A stretch of DNA of 64,000 nucleotides. Source: Planktophila grossartii. GTDB taxonomy: Bacteria > Actinomycetota > Actinomycetes > Nanopelagicales > Nanopelagicaceae. The notes under the pieces were generated by a model that saw only the letters and a list, made by a program, of their open reading frames with translations, was not told the DNA's origin and made no database searches. Every line of letters begins with the position of its first letter. Position 1 is the first letter of the stretch. The stretch covers positions 1,054,001 to 1,118,000 of the forward strand of contig OZ248345.1 in assembly GCA_965234365.1 (NCBI GenBank), written 5' to 3'. The position numbers and the translations under genes were made by a program. This document shows, in pieces, positions 33,773 through 42,628 of this stretch.

Positions 33773-34690
33773 ATGTCTTCTTTAGCTCATGGCCATGGAA
33801 TCGCAACTCTTGCAGGTTCAACAGTTCTCGATGTTTGGTATCCATCTCCTGCTCTCGGTGCCCTTACTGGTACACCTGATGCAACGCTGACATCAATGGT
33901 CGGTAGCGATGAAGCCCGCGGAGTTACTCGCGAATTAGTCTCACTTGAAATCGATCTCACAGTTGCTCCTCAAGATGCAAAAGATGCGTACCTTCGCCTT
34001 CACCTTCTCTCTCACCGACTCGTTCAACCTCACGGCCAATCTCTCGATGGAATCTTTGGATTACTTGCAAATGTTGTATGGACATCTGCAGGTCCTTGCG
34101 CAGTAGATGGATTTGAAACTACTCGCGCGAAACTCAAAGCAAAGTACGGTCATGTCACTGTCATCGCTGTCGATAAATTCCCACGCATGGTTGATTACGT
34201 AGTTCCATCAGGTGTTCGCATTGCAGATGCTGATCGCGTTCGCCTTGGGGCTCACCTCGCATCAGGCACTACGGTGATGCACGAAGGATTCGTTAACTTT
34301 AACGCTGGAACTCTCGGAACCTCAATGGTCGAAGGTCGTATCTCAGCTGGAGTCGTTGTGGGCGATGGCACCGATGTCGGTGGCGGCGCATCCATCATGG
34401 GAACTCTCAGCGGTGGCGGAAAAGAAGTTATCTCTATCGGTGAAAAGTGTCTTCTCGGTGCAAACTCGGGGCTTGGCATTTCACTCGGTGATAACTGCGT
34501 CATCGAAGCAGGTACCTACATCACCGCTGCAGCCAAGGTAAAACTTCCTGATGGCGAGATCGTGAAGGCCGGAACACTTTCAGGTGCAAGTAATCTTCTA
34601 TTCCGTCGTAATTCACTTACTGGTGGACTTGAAGCAGTCATGCGCACAGGTACTTGGGGCGGCTTAAACTCAGTTCTTCACGCCAACTAA
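33773..34690 (+). CDS. dapD: Tetrahydrodipicolinate N-succinyltransferase (actinobacterial DapD)
   Basis: Adds succinyl from succinyl-CoA to tetrahydrodipicolinate in DAP/lysine synthesis. The 305-residue protein is of the long actinobacterial type (Rv1201c). Its hexapeptide beta-helix includes LGTSMVEGRISAGVVVGDGT, DVGGGASIMGTLSGGG and LGANSGLGISLGDNCVIEAG. The next enzyme of the path, dapC, is at 15526 in this window. It starts with ATG and no Shine-Dalgarno sequence. Confidence 0.95.
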   Translation: MSSLAHGHGIATLAGSTVLDVWYPSPALGALTGTPDATLTSMVGSDEARGVTRELVSLEIDLTVAPQDAKDAYLRLHLLSHRLVQPHGQSLDGIFGLLANVVWTSAGPCAVDGFETTRAKLKAKYGHVTVIAVDKFPRMVDYVVPSGVRIADADRVRLGAHLASGTTVMHEGFVNFNAGTLGTSMVEGRISAGVVVGDGTDVGGGASIMGTLSGGGKEVISIGEKCLLGANSGLGISLGDNCVIEAGTYITAAAKVKLPDGEIVKAGTLSGASNLLFRRNSLTGGLEAVMRTGTWGGLNSVLHAN

Positions 34691-34699
34691 CTCTGCGCC

Positions 34700-35887
34700 T
34701 TATTGCGCGAGCTGAAAGTACGGTGAAGGAATCTTTACCCGGCTTCTAAAGGTATCGCCGCGAAGAAGTTTTGTTGATCCATTAGCGCTCGTTCCCTTGA
34801 TGTAAGTAACGGCTCCGGCTGTATTTCTCGAGACGATTTCTAGCGAAATGATTTCAGGAAGTAAGAATGCCTTTGCTACCAACTCTTGAGTGGCGCTGGC
34901 TTTCCAATTTGCAAAACGTGGATTTATCTTTGGATCAAGCCCCGCAGGATCGGAAACGGATTGTGTATAAGAAGTTGGTTGTCCCCATGCATCGAGAGTT
35001 GTCTGCGTTGCCCCACCAGAGGATGAGAAGTAATAAGCCTGGATAGGTTTACCGTTGGCAAGAATTGCAAGGCTTGTTGATGTATCTATATTCGTTCGGA
35101 TAACTGCGGCTTTCCAGAGCGCGCCAATCTTTGGCTCTATCTCTTTTGAGTATCCGACAAAATTTTGATCTGCGATGTGTGAGTACACATGGCAATCACA
35201 CGATGCTTTGATGGCGCCAATCTTTGAGAGCGCGTACGAACGTGAAGCAATCACTTGAGCCTCGAGCGCTGCTGATGGCCACGCTGAAGACATCTCGCTA
35301 ATCCCCCATAGATACTCGTCATGAAGACTTAATGAGTTGGTGACTTCGAAGGCACCTTTAACTACTTTGATCTGCATCTGCCCGTAGCGATATTTCACAG
35401 CGCTTCCAGGTTGAGAGAAGGTGATGACCGAATTAGGTCCACTCCATCGAACCGTCATTAACTTTGCAGTTACTGGGCCAGTGACATTTCCTTGTGCATC
35501 AACTCTGAGCGATGCTTTCTGTTTTGCAGTAAATGTAGCTAACGGGGCCACTTCAGTGGGTCCAACAACTTCACCTGCATAAATCTGAATCAAAGAATCT
35601 GGTGTTGCAGAAACGAAAGAGATTGATTTGAGTAAGTGGCCAATATTGACGCGAATTGTCTGTGTATCAACTATTGGTGCTACAACGACATCTTTGTAGT
35701 AGTAATTGAGTATTGCTGTTGCGCTCTCTCCTGCTTGAGCATGTGCACGGGCACCCATCTGGCTCATGCCTACACCATGGCCATAACCCGATCCGGAAAA
35801 GGAGAATGCTTGAGGCGTTTCAGCGGTGGCAGTAGGAATTAAGAGGGTTGAGATACAGGCGATGAGAAAGGTTTTAAACATCCTCAT
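34700..35887 (-). CDS. SpoIID/LytB-domain secreted protein
   Basis: A 395-residue exported protein with a signal peptide (FKTFLIACISTLLIPTATAE) and then the SpoIID start FSFSGSGYGHGVGMSQMGAR. The middle has YLWGISEMSSAWPSAALEAQ and SRSYALSKIG, and YYFSSSGGATQTT further on. The family includes peptidoglycan lytic enzymes and amidase enhancers, so a wall-remodelling role is likely. It overlaps the ABC ATPase gene by 14 nt at ATG 35887 (or 8 nt at ATG 35881); the open frame to 35956 is not used. Confidence 0.85.
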   Translation of the reverse strand: MRMFKTFLIACISTLLIPTATAETPQAFSFSGSGYGHGVGMSQMGARAHAQAGESATAILNYYYKDVVVAPIVDTQTIRVNIGHLLKSISFVSATPDSLIQIYAGEVVGPTEVAPLATFTAKQKASLRVDAQGNVTGPVTAKLMTVRWSGPNSVITFSQPGSAVKYRYGQMQIKVVKGAFEVTNSLSLHDEYLWGISEMSSAWPSAALEAQVIASRSYALSKIGAIKASCDCHVYSHIADQNFVGYSKEIEPKIGALWKAAVIRTNIDTSTSLAILANGKPIQAYYFSSSGGATQTTLDAWGQPTSYTQSVSDPAGLDPKINPRFANWKASATQELVAKAFLLPEIISLEIVSRNTAGAVTYIKGTSANGSTKLLRGDTFRSRVKIPSPYFQLAQ

Positions 35888-36680
35888 CAGATGATGCGCT
35901 CTTTCTTGCATTAACAAATTCGCGGTACGCGGCAATGACCTCTGTTGGATTTCCACGCATCATCAGTGTGCCCTTATTGAGCCAGACAACCTCATTACAG
36001 ATATCTTCAATGGTTGCGAGTGCGTGGCTCACCAAGATGAGAGCACGATCGGCGGTGCGAAGTTCCTTGATGCGGTTGAGGCTCTTCTCTTTAAATTTAG
36101 CGTCTCCGGTGCTGAGAGCTTCATCGATAATCAAGATATCTGGCTCGACGACTGCGGCTACCGAAAATGCGAGACGGGCATACATTCCTGATGAATATGT
36201 GCGCATCGGTGCATCGATTGCTTCGCCAAGTTCAGAGAAATCTGCGATGGCATCGAAGTTTGCATCGATTTCTTCGCGCGACATTCCCGCAGCAAGTCCA
36301 CCTAAGTAGACGTTATCGCGCCCTGTCATTGATGGATTGAAGCCGACACCTAAAGCAAGCAAGGTGCTGACGCTTCCATAGACCTCTACGCGACCTTGTG
36401 TGGGTGGAACAATTCCTGAAATCACGCGCATCAGCGATGACTTACCTGCTCCGTTTGATCCAATAATTCCAAGCACAGTTCCGTAATGAACGTCAATTGA
36501 AACATCGTTAAGCGCACGCACAATACGTGTGTGCTTCTTGCCGCGACCAAGAGTCTTTAAGCGTGCTTTCAGAGTTGGCTTCTTATCAATCGATGTTGTG
36601 TAAGTGAGGCCGAGATCTTTCACCGAGACAGCAACGCTGTGGGGTGAATGTTCGTGCTTAAAGTCGGACAGCGAAATCAC
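35874..36680 (-). CDS. Polysaccharide/teichoic acid export ABC ATPase (Wzt/TagH-like)
   Basis: A 268-residue nucleotide-binding subunit: Walker A IIGSNGAGKSSLMRVISG, signature RTYSSGMYARLAFSVA, Walker B DILIIDEALSTGDAKFKEKS and the H-loop in LVSHALATIED. It lacks the C-terminal carbohydrate-binding extension of Wzt. The GTG at 36680 is my start; it overlaps the permease end by 23 nt, and the frame goes on to 36755. It would power export by the Wzm-like permease next to it. Confidence 0.9.
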   Translation of the reverse strand: MISLSDFKHEHSPHSVAVSVKDLGLTYTTSIDKKPTLKARLKTLGRGKKHTRIVRALNDVSIDVHYGTVLGIIGSNGAGKSSLMRVISGIVPPTQGRVEVYGSVSTLLALGVGFNPSMTGRDNVYLGGLAAGMSREEIDANFDAIADFSELGEAIDAPMRTYSSGMYARLAFSVAAVVEPDILIIDEALSTGDAKFKEKSLNRIKELRTADRALILVSHALATIEDICNEVVWLNKGTLMMRGNPTEVIAAYREFVNARKSASSDEDV

Positions 36681-37485
36681 GCTCCCTCGACAAGAAGAAG
36701 TATGTGCCGGTGATAAAGAGGAAGAGAGCCCATACGCTGGCGTGAATGAGCCCATTCATTGATGGCGCTTGTGCATGTACGACGACGCGTGACCATGAAT
36801 CAAGAAGGAAGAAGATGGGGTTTGCAATCTCGAGAGTCTTAATTCGATCAGAGACGTTTGTTGCTTCGTACAGGATTGGAGATAAGTAGAGCAGGCTTCG
36901 AGTGAGGTAAGGGAGCATGCTAGAGATATCTCGGAAGTACACATTGATGCATGAGATCAGAATTGCCATACCAAGAGCCATGACAAGTGCAATAAAGAGG
37001 ATGGGAATCGCCCACAGCATCTGCCATGAGTAAGGCAATCCGATGATTGTGTGGATGACAACAAAGACAACGAGCGTCGGAATAAATTTAAAGAGCGCAA
37101 TAACTGTTGCAGAGATAGGAAGCATTACTCGAGGAAAAGATGTATTGAGAATAAGGCGTTGGCCCGAAGTAATTGCTTTCACGCCGCCAGTCAAACTATT
37201 TGCGATAAGATAGAAGAGGAAGAGGCTTGCGGTCAGATGGCCGAAGCGGTTGGCATCGCTACTTCCGCCAATGACATAGATAAGTAGGAAGTAGACAGCT
37301 GAGAGCAGGAGTGGATTGAGAATGAGCCAGAGCTGGCCAAAGACTGATCCGTAATTCTGCTCGCGGAGTTCAGAGCGTGAAAATTCAGAGATAAAGGTGC
37401 GACGGCTCCAGAGTGAGCGCATGTATTCGCGCATAGGAGGTAGCCCCGCGCGAAACGGCTCGTATACAACTACTGGCTTCTCCAC
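36658..37485 (-). CDS. ABC-2 type polysaccharide export permease (Wzm/TagG-like)
   Basis: A 275-residue permease with about six helices, including VFGQLWLILNPLLLSAVYFLLIYVIGG after an amphipathic N-terminus (RRTFISEFSRSELREQNYG) as in Wzm/TagG. The end FFLSRERDFAVRL is typical. The GTG start has TAGCCT 7 nt upstream and no Shine-Dalgarno sequence. With the ATPase it exports a lipid-linked polymer whose structure is unknown. Confidence 0.9.
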   Translation of the reverse strand: MEKPVVVYEPFRAGLPPMREYMRSLWSRRTFISEFSRSELREQNYGSVFGQLWLILNPLLLSAVYFLLIYVIGGSSDANRFGHLTASLFLFYLIANSLTGGVKAITSGQRLILNTSFPRVMLPISATVIALFKFIPTLVVFVVIHTIIGLPYSWQMLWAIPILFIALVMALGMAILISCINVYFRDISSMLPYLTRSLLYLSPILYEATNVSDRIKTLEIANPIFFLLDSWSRVVVHAQAPSMNGLIHASVWALFLFITGTYFFLSRERDFAVRL

Positions 37486-37492
37486 GTGCGAA

Positions 37493-37498
37493 AGGCTA
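37493..37498 (-). promoter_or_regulatory. Putative leaderless -10 (TAGCCT) of the export permease
   Basis: TAGCCT on the minus strand, 7 nt from GTG 37485; it lies in the 30-bp gap behind the GT2 gene. Confidence 0.45.
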
Positions 37499-37515
37499 CC
37501 GCAGCGACCTGCTTC

Positions 37516-38514
37516 TTATTCGGCGGCGGGCACGAGAGTCTTTGGCGATGAGATAAATCCCGCTCCCCATGCGAAGTGCATGGTGGGAATTACCGCCAAG
37601 AGAAGAAGATATTCACGAATCGATGTTGCAATCTTGATTGAAGCCAGTACGACGAAGAGAAGATAAATCGCAGCGGGAGTAAAGAGAATGGGTAGAAATA
37701 TTCCTGCAAAGAGAGAGAGCGAGAAGCCCACAAGTGCAAATGGTGGCGCCAAGTAGCGATAATTAATTGTTCCACTGTGACGACGAGAGACAACTCTGCG
37801 CCAACGCCCGTATTCAAAGTACTGCTTAGCTAGTGCGCGCACTGTTGATCGTGGTCGATAGGTCACATGTAAACGTGGATCAAAATAGACAAGCCCACCG
37901 TTCTCGCGAAGTCGGAAATTGAGTTCCCAATCTTGTGCGCGAGTAAAACGTTCATCAAATCCACCAATGGCAAGGAGCGCTTCACGTCTAAATGCTCCGA
38001 GGTAAACGGTATCGACTTCACCTGCTTCACCACCGGTGTGGAAACGAGAAGCTCCGACTCCTAGTGGGCTGCGCATCGCTCCGGCAACAGCTCTCTCAAA
38101 AGGTGTAGTTCCAACTGCCGCCATTACACCGCCGACATTGACTGCTCCTGTTGAGTTGAGAATTTCAATGACAAGACGTAGGTAATCCTCTGGAATTTGC
38201 GCATGGCCATCAACGCGAACAATCACTGGGCTCTGCGATTTATTGAGTGCGAGGTTGAGTCCTGCTGCTGTTCGTCCGGTTGGGCTATCAACGAGAACAA
38301 CGCGAGAATCTTTACGAGACATCTCCTGTGCAATTTCAAGAGTGCGATCGTGCGATGGTCCAACTGCAAGAATTACTTCAATGGGGCCCTGATAATCCTG
38401 AGAAAGTATTGAGTGAACTGCGCTCTGCAAATGCGATTCCTCATTGAGAACAGGAAGAATGACGCTGATTGCTGGGAGCGGTGAGCCAATTAACTCTGGA
38501 GTCGGTGTCGCCAT
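37516..38514 (-). CDS. GT2 glycosyltransferase (ExoA-like)
   Basis: A 332-residue inner-membrane enzyme. GT2 motifs: ISVILPVLNEESHLQSAVHSI, VIVRVDGHAQIPEDYL (DxD-like), then FDERFTRAQDWELNFRLRE. The last ~90 residues carry hydrophobic helices (LVGFSLSLFAGIFLPILFTP). It probably adds sugar to the glycan that the Wzm/Wzt pair exports. A GGAGGGG stretch is only 2 nt before the ATG, too close to be a good ribosome site. Confidence 0.88.
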   Translation of the reverse strand: MATPTPELIGSPLPAISVILPVLNEESHLQSAVHSILSQDYQGPIEVILAVGPSHDRTLEIAQEMSRKDSRVVLVDSPTGRTAAGLNLALNKSQSPVIVRVDGHAQIPEDYLRLVIEILNSTGAVNVGGVMAAVGTTPFERAVAGAMRSPLGVGASRFHTGGEAGEVDTVYLGAFRREALLAIGGFDERFTRAQDWELNFRLRENGGLVYFDPRLHVTYRPRSTVRALAKQYFEYGRWRRVVSRRHSGTINYRYLAPPFALVGFSLSLFAGIFLPILFTPAAIYLLFVVLASIKIATSIREYLLLLAVIPTMHFAWGAGFISSPKTLVPAAE

Positions 38515-38538
38515 AACCCCTCCACGCTATCGTCCAAG

Positions 38539-38544
38539 TACCCT
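38539..38544 (+). promoter_or_regulatory. Putative leaderless -10 (TACCCT) of the LCP gene
   Basis: TACCCT with 6 nt to GTG 38551. Confidence 0.45.
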
Positions 38545-38550
38545 ACGGAT

Positions 38551-39651
38551 GTGAATTCATCTCGTGCAATTCGAATTATTACATCACTCTCCCTTGGTGT
38601 GGTCCTTATTGCATCGTTATCGTGGCTCGGACTTGGTCAGGTCAGCGGACAAATTTCTCGAATCGATGTCTTCGGCGCTCTCAAAGACCGTCCCGAAAAA
38701 ACTTCTCGTGCTCTCAACTATCTCGTGGTGGGTTCCGATACTCGCGAAGGTCTGACCAAAGCTCAGATAAAGGCGCTTCGAGTTGGAAGTACTGCCGTAG
38801 CTGCAGGTGGCCGCTCGGACACAATGCTCTTGGTGCATATCTCTAAAGCGCGTGATGCCGCCTATATCGTTTCAATCCCCCGCGATACTTTGGTAAATAT
38901 TCCAGCTCACCGTAGCCAAGATGGAACTCGCGATATTCCTGAACGTCCAGGAAAAATCAATGCAGCATTCGCATTTGGTGGCGCTCCACTACTTATTCAA
39001 ACAATTGAAGCGAAGACAAATCTCAAAATTGATCACTACGTTGAAGTGAGTTTTGCCGGCTTTACTGGAGTAGTCGATGCACTCGGCGGAATTCAAGTCT
39101 GTTCAAAGGTTGCCATCAACGATCCCAAGAGCCACCTCGTTATGAGCGCTGGTTCGCATCTACTTGATGGAATTGAAGCGCTCAAATATGTACGTACTCG
39201 TGACTTCGATGGCCGCGGAGATATTGGACGTATGGAACGTCAACAACAATTTGTGAGTGCGGTTCTTCGCAAAGCAACGAGCAGTGGTGTACTTCTCAAT
39301 CCAATCAAGATGGCAAAGTTTTATAACGCAACAATTTCAACTGTAAAGATGGATTCTTCTGTGAATAAGAATGATCTCCTTACTCTTGCTAAGCAGATGC
39401 GCAATCTCTCTTCAGGAAATGTTCGCACCCTCACCGTTCCACTCTCTGACCCCAATGGAAGTTATCCAGGAGTAGGTTCAGTCGTCATTTGGGACCAAGT
39501 ACTGGCAAATGATTTATGGACTCGAATCCGTAACGATGAAGCCCTCGTTGAGACTATTAAGCCATCGGCAAAAGCAACAACGAAACCTGTGATGGTCGAC
39601 AAATTTAAGACTAAAACTGCAGCAGATAATCCTTGCGCCACATCGAAATAG
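38551..39651 (+). CDS. LytR-CpsA-Psr family ligase
   Basis: A 366-residue enzyme that transfers lipid-linked glycan to peptidoglycan. One N-terminal anchor (IITSLSLGVVLIASLSWLGL) is followed by the LCP domain: NYLVVGSDTREG, RSDTMLLVHI, SIPRDTLVNIP, KINAAFAFGG and YVRTRDFDGRGDIGRMERQQ with the conserved Arg and Asp. It sits next to the polysaccharide exporter and GT2, which suggests that it attaches their product. The GTG start has no Shine-Dalgarno sequence. Confidence 0.92.
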   Translation: MNSSRAIRIITSLSLGVVLIASLSWLGLGQVSGQISRIDVFGALKDRPEKTSRALNYLVVGSDTREGLTKAQIKALRVGSTAVAAGGRSDTMLLVHISKARDAAYIVSIPRDTLVNIPAHRSQDGTRDIPERPGKINAAFAFGGAPLLIQTIEAKTNLKIDHYVEVSFAGFTGVVDALGGIQVCSKVAINDPKSHLVMSAGSHLLDGIEALKYVRTRDFDGRGDIGRMERQQQFVSAVLRKATSSGVLLNPIKMAKFYNATISTVKMDSSVNKNDLLTLAKQMRNLSSGNVRTLTVPLSDPNGSYPGVGSVVIWDQVLANDLWTRIRNDEALVETIKPSAKATTKPVMVDKFKTKTAADNPCATSK

Positions 39652-39683
39652 CCTTAATTTTCGAATTTTAAATAACCCTGCAA

Positions 39684-39689
39684 TAGACT
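39684..39689 (+). promoter_or_regulatory. Putative leaderless -10 (TAGACT) of ugd
   Basis: TAGACT with 7 nt to ATG 39697. Confidence 0.5.
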
Positions 39690-39696
39690 CCCACGT

Positions 39697-41007
39697 ATGA
39701 CTCTGAAGCTTTCAGTAATTGGTTGTGGCTATCTCGGCGCAACCCACGCAGCATGTATGTCCTCCCTCGGATTTGAAGTTGTCGGTATCGATACCGACCA
39801 GGGCAAGGTAGATCTCCTCTCTAAGGGCGAACTTCCCTTCTATGAGCCAGGGCTCGACACACTTCTCGCTGCAGAGATGAAGACTGGACGTCTCTCATTT
39901 ACTACCGACTTCTCAGCAGTTGCAGATGCAGATGTTCACTTCATCTGCGTTGGCACTCCACAGAGCAAAGATGGCCTTGCTGCAGATCTCACCTATGTGA
40001 AGTCATCTGTCGCTGCAATTGCTCCACACCTTAAAGAAGGTTCACTCGTTGTCGGAAAGTCCACCGTTCCTGTCGGAACTGCACAGCTCTTGCGCGAACA
40101 ACTTGCGTCATCTGCACCACAAGCTGACCTTGCATGGAACCCTGAGTTCCTCCGCGAAGGTTTCGCCGTTGAAGATACTTTGACACCCAACCGCCTCGTT
40201 GTAGGTGTTGCAAACGATCGCGCAGAAGAGATTCTCAAAGAGGTCTATAAGCCAGTGATCGACCTTGGAACTCCATGGATTCGCGCAGATCTCCCAACTG
40301 CTGAACTTGTGAAAGTTGCAGCAAACTCATTCCTTGCAACAAAGATTTCATTTATCAATGCGATGGCAGAAGTCTGTGAAGCAGCAGGCGGCGACGTCAC
40401 TGTCCTTGCTAAGGCGATTGGCTACGACCCACGTATCGGAAGCCGCTTCTTGCAAGCGGGTATTGGATTCGGTGGAGGCTGCCTTCCTAAAGATATTCGT
40501 GCATTTATGGCACGTGCTCAAGAACTTGGTGCAGATCAAGCTCTCGAGTTCCTTCGTGAAATTGATGCAATCAACCTTCGTGCACGTCAGCGTGTTATCG
40601 ATGTAGTGCGCGCGGACCTTTCAGAAGATCTCACTCAATATAAAATCGCTGTACTTGGTGCAACATTTAAGCCCGATAGCGATGATGTGCGTGACTCCCC
40701 AGCACTTGATATCGCCGCTCAACTTCAAGCAGCTGGTGCACAAGTTGTTGTCCACGACCCTAAGGGCATTGAACCTGCACGTAAGCGCTTCCCTAATCTT
40801 GATTACCAAGAGAAGGTTGTCGATGCAGTGAAGGGCGCAGATGCAATCTTGCACCTCACTGAGTGGAAGGAATATCGCGAGCTAGATCCATCAGTTATTG
40901 GTCAGCTTGTGAAGTCAAAGTTCCTTATCGATGGTCGCAATATGTTGGACCGCAATCTGTGGCGCGCAGCTGGCTGGCGTGTTCACGCTCTAGGACGAAC
41001 TGACTAA
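39697..41007 (+). CDS. ugd: UDP-glucose 6-dehydrogenase
   Basis: Oxidises UDP-glucose to UDP-glucuronate, using NAD. The 436-residue protein has the Rossmann motif KLSVIGCGYLGATHA, then GKSTVPVGTA and NPEFLREGFA, and the catalytic Cys in IGFGGGCLPKDIRAF. Its place beside the LCP and export genes suggests a glucuronic acid-containing wall glycan. UDP-mannose or UDP-GlcNAc dehydrogenases are less likely. It ends with a 4-nt tail-to-tail overlap with purE. Confidence 0.93.
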   Translation: MTLKLSVIGCGYLGATHAACMSSLGFEVVGIDTDQGKVDLLSKGELPFYEPGLDTLLAAEMKTGRLSFTTDFSAVADADVHFICVGTPQSKDGLAADLTYVKSSVAAIAPHLKEGSLVVGKSTVPVGTAQLLREQLASSAPQADLAWNPEFLREGFAVEDTLTPNRLVVGVANDRAEEILKEVYKPVIDLGTPWIRADLPTAELVKVAANSFLATKISFINAMAEVCEAAGGDVTVLAKAIGYDPRIGSRFLQAGIGFGGGCLPKDIRAFMARAQELGADQALEFLREIDAINLRARQRVIDVVRADLSEDLTQYKIAVLGATFKPDSDDVRDSPALDIAAQLQAAGAQVVVHDPKGIEPARKRFPNLDYQEKVVDAVKGADAILHLTEWKEYRELDPSVIGQLVKSKFLIDGRNMLDRNLWRAAGWRVHALGRTD

Positions 41008-41519
41008 AAACCAGTCTTTGCATTGCGACGGGCGCTCAATTGGGCGCCCTTTGCTTTTGCTTCCTCTGATAACTCTGAGAGCTGAGATTCAATCTTCTTA
41101 GCAACTGCTGCATCAGCTGAACCAATGATGCGCGCTGCAAGGATTCCTGCATTCTTAGCGTTATCAATTCCCACTGTTGCAACAGGAATTCCACCTGGCA
41201 TCTGAACGATGGATAGAAGTGAATCCATTCCATCTAGGTTCTTCAATGAAACTGGAACACCGATGACCGGCAGAGTTGTAAGGGATGCCACCATTCCTGG
41301 AAGGTGCGCCGCTCCCCCTGCGCCAGCAATGATTACCTTGTAACCCTTTGATGCTGCACTCTTTGCGAAATCGACCATCTCTTCGGGCATGCGGTGTGCT
41401 GAAACAACATCTGCGCTATAGCTAATACCGAATGAATCAAGAGCTTTTGCAGATTCCTCCATGACTGGCCAATCAGAGTCTGAGCCCATGATGATTGCTA
41501 CATCTTTTCGATCACTCAT
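41004..41519 (-). CDS. purE: N5-carboxyaminoimidazole ribonucleotide mutase PurE
   Basis: Purine synthesis: moves the carboxyl of N5-CAIR to give CAIR. The 171-residue protein has IIMGSDSDWPVM near the N-terminus, the active His in VVSAHRMPEEM and the loop IIAGAGGAAHLPGMVAS. Its start is inside the end of purK (8-nt overlap), so the two are translated together. Confidence 0.96.
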   Translation of the reverse strand: MSDRKDVAIIMGSDSDWPVMEESAKALDSFGISYSADVVSAHRMPEEMVDFAKSAASKGYKVIIAGAGGAAHLPGMVASLTTLPVIGVPVSLKNLDGMDSLLSIVQMPGGIPVATVGIDNAKNAGILAARIIGSADAAVAKKIESQLSELSEEAKAKGAQLSARRNAKTGF

Positions 41520-42624
41520 CGATTGCTCCGCTCATATAGTCACGTGCATGCTGCACATCAGTGGTTAATTGTAGAAGGTCAGAACCGACTGCGGTGACAT
41601 GGCCAATCTTGCGTCCAGCGCGGACTTCCTTCTTATATTGATGGAACTTAAGCTCTGGATTGCGCGCCATGAGGTGAAGGTATGGGCGATACATATCTGT
41701 CTTCTCGCCACCCAAGATATTTCCCATCACCGCGATATCGGCGGACATTGAAGGATCACCGAGTGGAAGATCGAGAATTGCACGAAGGTGTTGTTCGAAC
41801 TGACTTGTGACAGAGCCATCAATAGTCCAATGTCCTGAATTATGTGGCCGCATTGCGAGTTCGTTGATAAAGAGATGATCTCCCTTCACAAACATTTCAA
41901 CTGCCATAACACCGACCACGCCAACTTCTTGTGCGATATCGAGTGCGAGCTTCTGTGCCTTTTCAGCTAGCTCAGCAGAAATGTTCTGTGCCGGAGAAAT
42001 TGTGAGAGTGCAGATTCCATCTTCCTGAACTGTTTCAGTCGGTGTCCATGACGTTGCTTGTCCATGTGGAGATCGAGCAACCATCACTGCGATTTCGGTA
42101 TCGAAAGTAATGAGCTCTTCTATCAAGAGTTGCGGGGTGGTCTTGAAAACCTCAGCGAGCTCATCCTGTGAATTAATCTTCCATACGCCGCGGCCGTCGT
42201 AACCACCAGAGATTGCCTTCGCAATCAAGGGGTAGCGATCGATATCGGCAGTCGAATTTGCAATCTTCCAGGTTGGTGAAGGAAATGCACTGAGCTTCTT
42301 TCGCATCTCGGCTTTATCTTGTGAATAGATAAAAGCAGATGCTGGCGGATAAACCTTGACGCCAGTTGCTTCAAGGCCCTTAATAACAGAGAGCGGGACG
42401 AGCTCGTGTTCAAAGGTGATGACATCGCAACCTTCAGCGAATTTCTTCAGCGCTTCGAGGTCGGTGTAGTCGCCAACAATGTGATGTGTAATGAGAGCGC
42501 CTGAATCTTCGGGGCTCTGAGCAAAGAGAAGGAGATCGATTCCCAGCGCTGTTGCTGGCGCAACCATCATGCGCGCTAATTGCCCTGCGCCTATGACGCC
42601 AACGCGAGGGAATCGTTCGTTCAC
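41512..42624 (-). CDS. purK: N5-carboxyaminoimidazole ribonucleotide synthetase PurK
   Basis: ATP-grasp enzyme that makes N5-CAIR from AIR and bicarbonate. The 370-residue protein starts RVGVIGAGQLARMM and has KAISGGYDGRGVWKI, VEMFVKGDHLFINELAMRPHNSGHWT. I chose GTG 42624, 4 nt after the birA stop; the frame extends to 42654 inside birA. It forms the birA-purK-purE operon. Confidence 0.93.
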   Translation of the reverse strand: MNERFPRVGVIGAGQLARMMVAPATALGIDLLLFAQSPEDSGALITHHIVGDYTDLEALKKFAEGCDVITFEHELVPLSVIKGLEATGVKVYPPASAFIYSQDKAEMRKKLSAFPSPTWKIANSTADIDRYPLIAKAISGGYDGRGVWKINSQDELAEVFKTTPQLLIEELITFDTEIAVMVARSPHGQATSWTPTETVQEDGICTLTISPAQNISAELAEKAQKLALDIAQEVGVVGVMAVEMFVKGDHLFINELAMRPHNSGHWTIDGSVTSQFEQHLRAILDLPLGDPSMSADIAVMGNILGGEKTDMYRPYLHLMARNPELKFHQYKKEVRAGRKIGHVTAVGSDLLQLTTDVQHARDYMSGAIDE

Positions 42625-42628
42625 GGCT

